The position numbers were made by a program, and so were the translations under genes. Positions 53,364 through 61,789 of a stretch of DNA of 64,000 nt are shown piece after piece. The stretch is from Pantoea vagans (lineage in GTDB: Bacteria > Pseudomonadota > Gammaproteobacteria > Enterobacterales > Enterobacteriaceae), in the NCBI RefSeq assembly GCF_004792415.1, contig NZ_CP038853.1, positions 2,108,001-2,172,000 of the forward strand. The letters run 5' to 3'. Each line of letters begins with the position of its first letter. The stretch's first letter is position 1. The notes under the pieces are model-generated. The model was not told the origin of the DNA and did no database searches. It saw only the letters and a program-made list of their open reading frames with translations.

Positions 53364-53449
53364 GATGGCATCCGTGACGACAGGATGCAGATGATACCAG
53401 TTTTGCGCCCGGAGAAAAGCGCGGGCCAGACAAGCTGGCCCTGGCGAGG

Positions 53450-53791
53450 TTATGCGGCGTGCGATTCCCCGCTATGACGACGCCATGCACCCGGCGCGAC
53501 ACCATACTGACGTTTGAAGCTGCGGTTGAAAGATTGCTGAGAGTCGAAGCCTAACGAGATCGCCACATTGAGAATCGGTTCATCGGTGCTGGTCAGACGA
53601 TCGGCTGATTTCTTCAGCTTCTTAACCCGGATGTATTCACCCAGTGGGTAGCCGGTATGTTCTTTGAACATACGCTGCAGGTGCCATTTGGAGTAACCGG
53701 CGCGTTCTGAAACCGTATCCAGGTCCAGACGTGCTTCAATGTTGTTATCAATCCAGTCGATTAAATCGTGAATAAAAGCGTCACTCATCAT
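53450..53791 (-). CDS. rarA: RarA-like AraC/MarA-type activator
   Basis: A 113-residue stand-alone double helix-turn-helix activator of the MarA/SoxS/RamA group. Landmarks are LDTVSERAGYSKWHLQRMFK in the first and GFDSQQSFNRSFKRQYGVAP in the second motif. It is divergent from oqxAB, as rarA is in Klebsiella, and is therefore named by context. It should raise oqxAB expression and other efflux genes. Two ATG codons in tandem (53791 and 53788) are possible starts. Confidence 0.82.
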   Translation of the reverse strand: MMSDAFIHDLIDWIDNNIEARLDLDTVSERAGYSKWHLQRMFKEHTGYPLGEYIRVKKLKKSADRLTSTDEPILNVAISLGFDSQQSFNRSFKRQYGVAPGAWRRHSGESHAA

Positions 53792-54092
53792 TCCAGTCTC
53801 TCCCGTCGCTGTAGCGAAAAGTATTAGTATCAGTTGCAGTTACACTTAAGGGTGGCTGACTATGCCATTTAATGCAAGTTTTATTAGTACATTAAATGCC
53901 GCACTGTTTGTAGGGTTTTAACGCAACGGGTCAGGCTTTCAACGCTCTGCCCAAAACCGCACATAAAGTGTATCTGTTATTCTTGCAGTTGCCCGCGACG
54001 CAAGCCTACACTCCCTGCGATTAATTGCAATATTAAAAGTTGCAAATATTGGCCTGCAGGTCGTCTTTTATATCTATCGCGGAATAACAACA
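53792..54092. promoter_or_regulatory. rarA-oqxA divergent control region
   Basis: A 301-bp AT-rich region with no gene. It contains a perfect 9-bp inverted repeat CATTTAATG (53866-53874) / CATTAAATG (53890-53898) with 15 bp between, and tandem TTGCAATATT (54025-54034) and TTGCAAATATT (54040-54050) just upstream of oqxA, spaced 15 bp. Either may be an operator; no clear marbox was recognised. An oqxR-type GntR/Rrf2 repressor gene does not adjoin, although an Rrf2 gene lies 4 kb downstream of oqxB's end region. Confidence 0.45.
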
Positions 54093-55247
54093 ATGATTAC
54101 GAACCGGGTTCGTCAGGGTTTAACCCTCTTAGGGATGGTACTGCTCATCACGCAACTGAGCGGCTGCGATAAAGGTGTGGCGCAAAACGCCCCGCCGCCA
54201 CCGCCTGAGGTGAGTGCCGCGCCGGTGCTGATCAAGCCGGTCAGCCAGTGGGACAATTTCAATGGCCGGGTGGAAGCGGTGCAGAGCGTTCAGCTGCGGC
54301 CGCGCGTCTCGGGCTATATCGACGCCGTTAACTATCGCGAAGGCGATGAGGTCAGAAAAGGTCAGGTGCTGTTTACCATTGATGACCGGAGCTACCGCGC
54401 GGCGCTGGAGCAGGCCAAAGCGGAACTGGCTCGGGCGCGCAGTCAGGCCAGTCTGGCCCGCAGCGAATCGGGCCGCAGCGAGAAACTGATTGGCACCCAG
54501 GCGATTTCCCGCGAGGCGTGGGAACAGCGTCGCTCTGCTGCCAGCCAGGCGCAGGCCGATGTGCTGGCTGCCGAAGCCGCGGTCGATATGGCGCAGCTGA
54601 ACCTCGATTTCACGCGCGTCACTGCGCCGATCGATGGCCGCGCCAGCCGGGCGATGATCACCGCCGGTAACCTGGTGACCGCTGGCGACAGCGCCAGTGT
54701 GCTGACCACGCTGGTGTCGCAGCAGCAGATGTATGTCTACTTCGATGTCGATGAAAACACCTTCCTCAACTATCAGGCGATGGCGCGTCAGGGCCAGCAG
54801 CGCCATGCCCTGCCCGCTGAGATTGGGCTGGTCGGCGAACAGGGTTTTCCGCATCAGGGCAGGATCGACTTCATGGATAACCAGCTGACCGCCAGTACCG
54901 GCACCATTCGTATGCGTGCCCTGCTCGACAATCAGCAGCGTCAGTTCACGCCGGGTCTGTTTGCCCGTGTGCGTCTGCCAGGCAGCGCGCAGTTTGAAGC
55001 GGTGCTGATTGACGATAAAGCAGTCCTGACCGATCAGGATCGCAAATATGTCTATGTCGTAGACGGTGAAGGTAAAGCGCAGCGGCGCGATATCCAGCCC
55101 GGCGCAATGGTGGATGGCCTGCGTATCGTTAAATCGGGTCTGCAAGCCGGTGACAAGGTCATCATTGCCGGTCTGCAAAAAGTATTTATGCCCGGCATGC
55201 CGGTCACTGCTCAGCAGGTCGCCATGCGTGCGGCAGCCGCTCAATAA
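54093..55247 (+). CDS. oqxA: OqxA-like RND efflux periplasmic adaptor
   Basis: A 384-residue lipoprotein adaptor. The lipobox LSGC puts the acylated Cys at about residue 25. The barrel-lipoyl part is SVQLRPRVSGYIDAVNYREG and EVRKGQVLFTIDDRSYRAAL; the hairpin and second half follow with FTRVTAPIDGRASRAMITAG and RMRALLDNQQRQFTPGLFAR. These stretches are nearly those recalled for Klebsiella OqxA. It links the OqxB pump to an outer-membrane channel, probably TolC, since no channel gene follows. Confidence 0.9.
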   Translation: MITNRVRQGLTLLGMVLLITQLSGCDKGVAQNAPPPPPEVSAAPVLIKPVSQWDNFNGRVEAVQSVQLRPRVSGYIDAVNYREGDEVRKGQVLFTIDDRSYRAALEQAKAELARARSQASLARSESGRSEKLIGTQAISREAWEQRRSAASQAQADVLAAEAAVDMAQLNLDFTRVTAPIDGRASRAMITAGNLVTAGDSASVLTTLVSQQQMYVYFDVDENTFLNYQAMARQGQQRHALPAEIGLVGEQGFPHQGRIDFMDNQLTASTGTIRMRALLDNQQRQFTPGLFARVRLPGSAQFEAVLIDDKAVLTDQDRKYVYVVDGEGKAQRRDIQPGAMVDGLRIVKSGLQAGDKVIIAGLQKVFMPGMPVTAQQVAMRAAAAQ

Positions 55248-55259
55248 TTCGAGGCCGCT

Positions 55260-58200
55260 ATGGACTTTTCCCGCTTTTTTATCGACCGGCCTATTTTTGC
55301 TGCGGTGCTGTCGATTCTGATTTTCGTCACCGGCATGATTGCCATCCCGCTGCTGCCGATCAGTGAATATCCCGACGTTGTGCCACCCAGCGTGCAGGTG
55401 CGCGCCGAGTACCCAGGCGCTAACCCGAAAGTGATTGCGGATTCCGTGGCGACGCCGCTGGAAGAGGCGATCAACGGCGTCGAAAACATGATGTACATGA
55501 AGTCAGTGGCCGGTTCGGACGGCGTGCTGGTGACGACCGTGACTTTCCGTCCGGGCACCGATCCCGATCAGGCACAGGTGCAGGTGCAGAACCGCGTGGC
55601 ACAGGCGGAAGCCCGTCTGCCGGAAGATGTGCGTCGGCTGGGTGTTACCACCCAGAAGATGTCGCCCACGCTGACGCTGGTCGTGCACATGTTCTCACCG
55701 AACAATACCTACGATTCGCTCTATCTGCGTAACTACGCCACGCTTAAGGTGAAAGATGAGCTGGCGCGCCTGCCGGGTGTCGGTCAGATCCAGATTTTTG
55801 GCGCAGGTGAATATGCGATGCGCGTCTGGCTTGATCCCAACAAAGTCGCGGCGCGTGGTCTCACTGCCTCGGACGTGGTGACGGCGATGCAGGAGCAGAA
55901 CGTGCAGGTCTCTGCCGGTCAGCTGGGCGCGGAGCCGCTGAAAAAGCAGAGCGACTTCCTGCTGTCGATCAACACTCAGGGCCGACTGGAGAGCGAGCAG
56001 CAGTTTGGCGATATCATCCTGAAAACCTCTGAAGATGGTTCGCTGGTGCGGTTGCGCGATGTGGCGCGGATTGAGATGGGATCAGGCAGCTATGCCCTGC
56101 GCTCTCAGCTGAATAACAAAGATGCGGTCGGTATCGGTATCTTCCAGGCGCCGGGCGCTAACGCCATCGACCTCTCCAATGCGGTGCGCGCCAAAATGGA
56201 TGAACTGGCAACCCGCTTCCCTAACGATGTGAAATGGGCTGCGCCTTACGACCCGACCGTGTTTGTCCGCGACTCCATTAAAGCGGTAGTACAGACCCTG
56301 CTGGAGGCGGTGATTCTGGTGGTGCTGGTGGTGATTCTGTTCCTGCAGACCTGGCGTGCCTCGATTATTCCGCTGCTGGCGGTGCCGGTTTCGGTGGTCG
56401 GTACCTTTAGCGTGCTCTATCTGCTTGGCTTCTCGCTTAACACGCTGAGCCTGTTCGGGCTGGTGCTGGCGATCGGTATCGTGGTGGATGACGCCATTGT
56501 GGTGGTGGAGAACGTCGAACGTAACATCGAGATGGGGCTGTCGCCGCGCGCCGCCGCGCATCAGGCGATGCGCGAGGTCTCCGGACCGATCATCGCCATT
56601 GCGCTGGTGCTGTGCGCGGTGTTTGTGCCGATGGCGTTTCTCTCTGGCGTGACCGGGCAATTCTACAAGCAGTTCGCCACCACGATCGCGATCTCCACGG
56701 TGATCTCGGCGATTAACTCGCTGACGCTCTCGCCCGCGCTGGCGGCGATGCTGCTAAAAGGACATGATGCGCCGAAAGATCGTCTGACGCGCATCATTGA
56801 TGCGCTGTTTGGCTGGCTGTTCCGTCCGTTTAACCGCTTTTTCCAGCGCAGTGCGCACGGCTATGAATCGCTGGTCGGCCGCACGCTGCGTCGCCGTGGC
56901 GCGGTATTTGGTGTCTATATACTGCTGCTGGCCGGTGCCGGCTTTATGTTCCACACCGTGCCGGGTGGTTTTATCCCGACCCAGGATAAGCTCTATCTGA
57001 TTGGCGGCGTGAAGATGCCGGAAGGCTCCTCACTGGCGCGCACCGATGAAGTGATTCGTAAGATGAGCGAAATCGGTATGCAGACCGATGGCGTCGCCTA
57101 TGCGGTGGCCTTCCCCGGCCTGAATGCGCTGCAGTTCACCAACACCCCGAACAGCGGAACGGTGTTCTTCGGCCTGAAGCCGTTTAATGAGCGCAAGCAC
57201 ACAGCAGCGGAGATTAACGCAGAGATCAACGCGAAAATCGCGCAGATCCAGCAGGGCTTTGGCTTCTCGATTATGCCGCCGCCGATTCTGGGGCTGGGTC
57301 AGGGTTCGGGCTATTCGCTCTATGTGCAGGATCGTGCCGGTCTGGGCTATGGCGCATTGCAGACGGCGATTAATACGCTGTCGGGCAGCATCATGCAGAC
57401 GCCCGGCATGCACTTCCCTATCTCCTCCTATCAGGCCAACGTTCCACAGCTTGATGTGCAGGTTGACCGGGATAAAGCCAAAGCTCAGGGCGTGTCGCTG
57501 ACCGCGCTGTTCAGCACGCTGCAGACCTATCTCGGCTCGTCGTACGTGAATGATTTTAACCGCTTTGGGCGCACCTGGCGCGTCATGGCGCAGGCGGATG
57601 GGGAGTTCCGCGACAGCGTCGAGGATATTGCCAACCTGCGTACCCGCAACGACCGCGGTGAGATGGTGCCGATTGGCAGCATGGTGAACATCACCACTAC
57701 CTACGGCCCCGATCCGGTGATCCGCTATAACGGCTATCCGGCGGCGGATTTGATTGGCGATGCCGACCCGCGCGTGCTCTCTTCGGCGCAGGCGATGAGT
57801 CAGCTGGAAGCGATGTCCGGTCAGCTGTTGCCTAACGGTATGAACATCGAGTGGACCGACCTGAGTTATCAGCAGTCAACCCAGGGTAATACGGCGCTGA
57901 TTGTCTTCCCGATGGCCGTCCTGCTGGCGTTCCTGGTGCTGGCGGCGCTGTATGAGAGCTGGACGCTGCCGCTGGCGGTGATCCTGATTGTGCCGATGAC
58001 GATGCTCTCTGCGCTGTTTGGCGTCTGGCTGACTGGCGGAGACAACAACGTCTTCGTGCAGGTCGGACTGGTGGTGCTGATGGGCCTCGCCTGTAAGAAC
58101 GCGATTCTTATCGTCGAGTTTGCGCGCGAGCTGGAGATCCAGGGCAAAGGGATTATCGAAGCGGCACTGGAAGCGTGTCGCCTGCGTCTGCGTCCGATTG

Positions 58201-58412
58201 TGATGACCTCCATCGCCTTTATCGCCGGTACCATCCCGTTGATTCTGGGTGAAGGCGCGGGTGCAGAAGTGCGCGGCGTAACCGGTATTACCGTCTTCTC
58301 CGGCATGCTTGGCGTAACGCTGTTCGGCCTGTTCCTGACACCGGTGTTCTACGTCGCCCTGCGTAAGCTGGTGACGCGCCGGTCAGGTAACGCGGAATCA
58401 GTGACGGCGTAA
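55260..58412 (+). CDS. oqxB: OqxB-like RND multidrug efflux pump
   Basis: A 1050-residue inner-membrane pump, normal length for OqxB. It starts MDFSRFFIDRPIFAAVLSIL and contains VLAIGIVVDDAIVVVENVER in TM4, with the two Asp of the proton relay, and the matching C-terminal Lys segment GLVVLMGLACKNAILIVEFA. Long stretches match recalled OqxB from Klebsiella, where the pump exports quinolones, olaquindox, nitrofurantoin and other drugs. It follows oqxA by 12 bp and ends at a strong terminator. Confidence 0.93.
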   Translation: MDFSRFFIDRPIFAAVLSILIFVTGMIAIPLLPISEYPDVVPPSVQVRAEYPGANPKVIADSVATPLEEAINGVENMMYMKSVAGSDGVLVTTVTFRPGTDPDQAQVQVQNRVAQAEARLPEDVRRLGVTTQKMSPTLTLVVHMFSPNNTYDSLYLRNYATLKVKDELARLPGVGQIQIFGAGEYAMRVWLDPNKVAARGLTASDVVTAMQEQNVQVSAGQLGAEPLKKQSDFLLSINTQGRLESEQQFGDIILKTSEDGSLVRLRDVARIEMGSGSYALRSQLNNKDAVGIGIFQAPGANAIDLSNAVRAKMDELATRFPNDVKWAAPYDPTVFVRDSIKAVVQTLLEAVILVVLVVILFLQTWRASIIPLLAVPVSVVGTFSVLYLLGFSLNTLSLFGLVLAIGIVVDDAIVVVENVERNIEMGLSPRAAAHQAMREVSGPIIAIALVLCAVFVPMAFLSGVTGQFYKQFATTIAISTVISAINSLTLSPALAAMLLKGHDAPKDRLTRIIDALFGWLFRPFNRFFQRSAHGYESLVGRTLRRRGAVFGVYILLLAGAGFMFHTVPGGFIPTQDKLYLIGGVKMPEGSSLARTDEVIRKMSEIGMQTDGVAYAVAFPGLNALQFTNTPNSGTVFFGLKPFNERKHTAAEINAEINAKIAQIQQGFGFSIMPPPILGLGQGSGYSLYVQDRAGLGYGALQTAINTLSGSIMQTPGMHFPISSYQANVPQLDVQVDRDKAKAQGVSLTALFSTLQTYLGSSYVNDFNRFGRTWRVMAQADGEFRDSVEDIANLRTRNDRGEMVPIGSMVNITTTYGPDPVIRYNGYPAADLIGDADPRVLSSAQAMSQLEAMSGQLLPNGMNIEWTDLSYQQSTQGNTALIVFPMAVLLAFLVLAALYESWTLPLAVILIVPMTMLSALFGVWLTGGDNNVFVQVGLVVLMGLACKNAILIVEFARELEIQGKGIIEAALEACRLRLRPIVMTSIAFIAGTIPLILGEGAGAEVRGVTGITVFSGMLGVTLFGLFLTPVFYVALRKLVTRRSGNAESVTA

Positions 58413-58428
58413 ACCGTAAACGTTAACA

Positions 58429-58458
58429 GGGGCGATCGGCTGATCGCCCCTTTTTTTT
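58429..58458 (+). terminator. terminator of oqxAB
   Basis: GGGGCGATC-GGCT-GATCGCCCC followed by eight T. A textbook Rho-independent terminator 16 bp after the oqxB stop. Confidence 0.95.
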
Positions 58459-58481
58459 GTCTGAGATTGGCAGCATGTTGA

Positions 58482-58836
58482 TTAACGCTGCCTTAATTTT
58501 TCATTGAGCGTTTCAATGATAAACGCATTCAGCGAGGTTTCATTTTGGGCCGCAGCCTGCGACAGCCGCACGCCCAGCGATTCAGGATAGCGCAGCGTAA
58601 AGGTCTTGATTTTTTCCTGCTCGGCATAGGGATGAATGCCGGAGGCAGCGCAGTCTTCCAGGTACTCGCGCAGCGAAATCTCCCCCTTCTTTGTGCAGAC
58701 CCTGCACGCTGTCAGAGACAAAATCACAGTAGCCTGACAGGCCGGTAAAGCGTCCACGGAACAGGTTGATTTCGGGAACGTAAGTGATGACTGCGGGTTG
58801 CCCTGCGACATTAGCCAGATCAGAATAATTATCCAT
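58482..58836 (-). pseudogene. second HicB-family protein, frameshifted
   Basis: Two overlapping frames make one HicB-type protein. The first half starts at 58836 (MDNYSDLANVAGQPAVITYV, good GGAG site) and reads NLFRGRFTGLSGYCDF...SVQGLHKEG; the second half, one frame over, continues ISLREYLEDCAASGIHPYAE and ends in an Arc/MetJ-like part YPESLGVRLSQAAAQNETSL. Removing one G from the G5 run at 58682-58686 (plus strand C5) restores a 117-residue protein. It follows hicAB by 34 bp. A pseudogene, a phase-variable homopolymer or a base-calling error are the options. Confidence 0.75.
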
Positions 58837-58870
58837 CTTAAACTCCTGCATTCTGCTTGCGGGCAGATAA

Positions 58871-59296
58871 TCAGGTGCGAATCTCAATTCGGGCTTTTCG
58901 TCCCAGTTGCGCCAGCGCCATCTCCACTTTTTCAACTTTCGATGAGTGCTCAACATCCAGCAGTCGATCAACCTGTGGGCCATTCACGCCCAGCTGGCGT
59001 GCCAGATCGACTTTACGAGTGCCGGTTTCAATCATTGCGTTATAAAGTGCCGCTTTCATCGCCACCAACACAGGTACGGAGACAATGTATTCACCTTCCA
59101 GCGGTTTACTGGCGACCGGAATCGGACGACGGGTATCCATCTCAAGAGAGATAGCCGTCACCAGTCCATCTTCGGCTTCTGACAGTGCTTCCTCAACGGT
59201 GGCGCCGACGGAATGCAGTAACGGCAAATCACGACACGAGACCTCATAGGTATCGGTTCTGGCGTCATGGGTTAAGCTGACGGCATAATTAAACAT
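58871..59296 (-). CDS. hicB: HicB antitoxin with HTH domain
   Basis: A 141-residue antitoxin. The N-terminal HicB fold begins MFNYAVSLTHDARTDTYEVS with LPLLHSVGATVEEALSEAED; the C-terminal helix-turn-helix is about residues 105-135 (KVDLARQLGVNGPQVDRLLD). It neutralises HicA and represses the operon. It starts 22 bp after the hicA stop, in toxin-first order as in E. coli hicAB. Confidence 0.92.
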   Translation of the reverse strand: MFNYAVSLTHDARTDTYEVSCRDLPLLHSVGATVEEALSEAEDGLVTAISLEMDTRRPIPVASKPLEGEYIVSVPVLVAMKAALYNAMIETGTRKVDLARQLGVNGPQVDRLLDVEHSSKVEKVEMALAQLGRKARIEIRT

Positions 59297-59318
59297 AGGG
59301 TTACCTCTCTGATCGGGC

Positions 59319-59501
59319 TCACAGGCCCAGATCTTTTAAAATTTTTCTGCGCGTACCTTCAGGCATTTCTTTCGCTCCATGATCCGGAAAAATGGATTGC
59401 CTGTCGCCCAGGAAGACCTTGAAATGGCTGCTTCCACTGCGGTGCTTAGTAAAAATAGCGCCCTGCTGAATGAGCCAGCGTCTGAATTCACTGTACTTCA
59501 T
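59319..59501 (-). CDS. hicA: HicA toxin, mRNA interferase
   Basis: A 60-residue dsRBD-like toxin. The catalytic His is in SGSSHFKVFLGDRQS; the start MKYSEFRRWLIQQGAIF and end EGTRRKILKDLGL are typical of HicA. It cleaves mRNA independently of ribosomes unless bound by HicB. Preceded by GAGGG and an AT-rich promoter region upstream. Confidence 0.93.
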   Translation of the reverse strand: MKYSEFRRWLIQQGAIFTKHRSGSSHFKVFLGDRQSIFPDHGAKEMPEGTRRKILKDLGL

Positions 59502-59681
59502 CGCGTTCCCTCGCTGTGTATAGCAACAATGATAACATTATTGATAACTAATAAAACATTAATGTTGTATTTTATTACTGGTTTTCAAGCGCCCATTATG
59601 TTCCGTGCGATGACCAAAATCAGAAAGATGGGTATTAATCTAAGGCGGATTTGAGGCAGGACGTCACTGATCAGCACGCAT

Positions 59682-59710
59682 AAAAAAAGCCGCAATCAGC
59701 GGCTTTTTTT
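59682..59710. terminator. bidirectional terminator
   Basis: GCCGC-AATCA-GCGGC with A7 on the left and T7-8 on the right. On the minus strand it ends the Rrf2 gene, whose TGA lies within the stem itself. Confidence 0.88.
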
Positions 59711-60190
59711 GCAGAGTTCTTCACTCTCTTCGGGTTCAGGTTCCGGTACGGCGGTGCAGTTGCTGGTGTCGCGTTTCTTCAGCTCGTTCAGCGCGTCGGC
59801 CACGGTGCGTTTTGCCAGCACATCCAGCGACGCCTGCTCGGCTTCGTCGGCTATCGACTTGAAGTACCAGCAGAGGTTGGCACTGACCAGACAGCGCGGC
59901 GCGACATCAGGACGCGCGGCCCAGATCTTTTTGTCTTCGATCACGGAGACATAGATATCCCGCAGGGTAATGTCCGCAGCAGGACGGCCGAGATGAATCG
60001 AACCGGTACGGCCCAGCGTGGAGACGATAATGCCGTCACGGGTCAGCGGGACCATTAATTTTCGGATGAAACTGGGATTCGCTTCCAGCCCGTAGGCCAG
60101 AATCGCGCTGGTAGAGCGTTTACCCATTTGCTCCGCCATCGCTACGCTCAGAACCATTTGCAAAGCTGTCGGGAAGCGGTAATCAAGCAT
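59696..60190 (-). CDS. Rrf2-family regulator
   Basis: A 164-residue Rrf2 winged-helix protein. The DNA-binding part is FPTALQMVLSVAMAEQMGKR then SAILAYGLEANPSFIRKLMV and the wing LGRTGSIHLGRPAADITL. Cys residues in RCLVSANLCWY could bind an iron-sulfur cluster, but the classic three-Cys set of IscR/NsrR is incomplete. A Glu-rich C-terminus (PEPEPEESEE) is unusual. Start at 60190 with AGGATAAAG. It resembles the YwnA-like branch; target unknown. Confidence 0.82.
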   Translation of the reverse strand: MLDYRFPTALQMVLSVAMAEQMGKRSTSAILAYGLEANPSFIRKLMVPLTRDGIIVSTLGRTGSIHLGRPAADITLRDIYVSVIEDKKIWAARPDVAPRCLVSANLCWYFKSIADEAEQASLDVLAKRTVADALNELKKRDTSNCTAVPEPEPEESEELCKKSR

Positions 60191-60403
60191 TTCTTTATCC
60201 TGAGTTGCGGTGCATCTTATTGTTTTATTGCCGCATAAGTGAACAATCAATGAGCAATAAATATAACAAACACTGTTGCTTTTTTGAAGCAAACCGGCAA
60301 TGACAAGGCACGTATTCACCAAAGGCGGAGGCCTGATAGCACAAGGTGCTTACCCTGCTCCTCATCCTCATCCTTATCCTGCCGCACACGGTGAGCAGTT
60401 CGG

Positions 60404-61603
60404 TCATACCGTGGTGACCGCTGCCGCCGGTAATCGCTGCTTCAGCGCCATAACCAGCACCACGTTAAAGACTGCTAAAGCGCAAAGCAACCACAGCGTC
60501 GCCGATGCCCCCATCTTTTCAAACACATATCCGCCAATCAGCGGCGTCAGTGCCTGTCCCATTAGCGCCGGGCGGGCCATTTTCCCCACCACAATCGCGT
60601 AAGACTCTGGTTTGACCATCGCCAGCGGTAAAGTTCCACGCACGATGGCGCGTAAACCATTTCCTGCGCCATACAGCACCATGCTCAGCAGCGCCATCTG
60701 CGGAAAGAGAGCCAGCAGTAGCAGGCCCAGCGCCACCAGTCCGACAGAAAAAAAGGTGGTGCGGATCGGATGACTGCGTTTGAAAACAATATCGACGATG
60801 CGCGAACCTACCTGACACGGGCCGAGCACAGCGCTGATCGCCAGCGCCGACGTCAGCGTATGGCCACTCGCCTGTAACAGGGCGATAAGCTGCACGGAAA
60901 TCGCCGTCATGATCACCGACGCCAGGGTAAAAATGGCGCACAGCAGCCAGAACAGCGCAGGTTCAATCTCCGGCGTAGTAGAGTGTTTAACCGCCCTTTT
61001 CGCAGGCGGTTTAGCATGAGTTGCCGGTAAGGCAAACAGATAGGCAGGAAGCACGCAGACCACCATCATTGCCGCAATAATCAGTGACGCATCCCGCCAG
61101 CCAAATCCATGAATCAGCAACGCCGTTCCCGGCCAGACCAGCGTGGTGCAGAAGCCTGAAATCAGCGTAATACCGGTGATCGCCGAACGCGCCTGACTGC
61201 CATAACATGTACCGAGTGTGGCAAACAGGGCATCGTAGAGGCCCATCGCCATCCCTGTGCCGATGATCACCCAGGCAAACAGAAACAGCGGCAGCGAATC
61301 GCTGACCGCCATCATCACCAGCCCTACTGCCATTACCAGACCGCTCAGCGCCAGCAGCAGACGACCACCGGTACGGGCGATAATCCTGCCGGCCAGCGGT
61401 GACAGCAGGCCTGACACCAGTATCCCCGTCGAGAGCGCGCCGTAGATCCACTGCTGCGACCAGCCCGTCTCAGTTGCAATCGGGTTCGCCATCACCGCCA
61501 TCAGGTAGAACGACCCTCCCCAGGAGAGGATCTGCACCAGGCCCAGGGTGAAAATGGCGGCGATACCGGGTTTATTGTTCTGACTCACAGGCGATCTCTT
61601 CAT
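60404..61603 (-). CDS. MFS transporter
   Basis: A 399-residue carrier with twelve hydrophobic helices. The opening GLVQILSWGGSFYLMAVMAN, SGLLSPLAGRIIARTGGRLL (loop 2-3 signature) and GTGMAMGLYDALFATLG place it in the MFS_1 group related to oxalate/formate-like or BCCT-unrelated exporters. The substrate is unknown. The Rrf2 regulator gene lies 213 bp downstream on the same strand, so the two may be functionally linked. Confidence 0.85.
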   Translation of the reverse strand: MKRSPVSQNNKPGIAAIFTLGLVQILSWGGSFYLMAVMANPIATETGWSQQWIYGALSTGILVSGLLSPLAGRIIARTGGRLLLALSGLVMAVGLVMMAVSDSLPLFLFAWVIIGTGMAMGLYDALFATLGTCYGSQARSAITGITLISGFCTTLVWPGTALLIHGFGWRDASLIIAAMMVVCVLPAYLFALPATHAKPPAKRAVKHSTTPEIEPALFWLLCAIFTLASVIMTAISVQLIALLQASGHTLTSALAISAVLGPCQVGSRIVDIVFKRSHPIRTTFFSVGLVALGLLLLALFPQMALLSMVLYGAGNGLRAIVRGTLPLAMVKPESYAIVVGKMARPALMGQALTPLIGGYVFEKMGASATLWLLCALAVFNVVLVMALKQRLPAAAVTTV

Positions 61604-61709
61604 TAGCAGGCGAACCGTTTTTATAACATGTTCTGTCAGAAGCCAGAATGCGGGACGCTCTTTTCACTGGATAGGCAGGCAGGCCGCACGTTTTTAATGG
61701 CATATTTAT

Positions 61710-61727
61710 AGTATGTTGTAACTATAA
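61710..61727 (+). other. replication terminator site (Ter) upstream of tus
   Basis: AGTATGTTGTAACTATAA matches the enterobacterial Ter core AGnATGTTGTAACTAAA at all but one or two positions. It lies 63 bp before the tus start, like TerB in E. coli. The G of AGTATG marks the non-permissive end, so forks moving toward higher coordinates should be arrested and those moving left should pass. It should also let Tus repress its own gene. Confidence 0.88.
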
Positions 61728-61767
61728 AGTACTTGCATCCCTGACAGGCATCTGCCACATTGTGGAC

Positions 61768-61778
61768 GTTGTAACTAT
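61768..61778 (+). promoter_or_regulatory. second Ter-core copy at the tus ribosome site
   Basis: GTTGTAACTAT recurs here exactly as at 61715-61725, 53 bp downstream, and runs into the GGAGG ribosome site of tus. It lacks the AGnAT end needed for fork arrest. It could be a weak Tus contact helping autorepression, or chance. Confidence 0.4.
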
Positions 61779-61789
61779 GGAGGCACAAC

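Noticed and set aside
54129..55244. 371-codon minus-strand frame
   Set aside because: It is antisense to the oqxA adaptor gene along its full length and shows no protein family pattern.
60358..60382. Short CTCATC/TTATC microrepeat
   Set aside because: Only three to four degenerate units are present with no link to a coding frame; it is likely chance.
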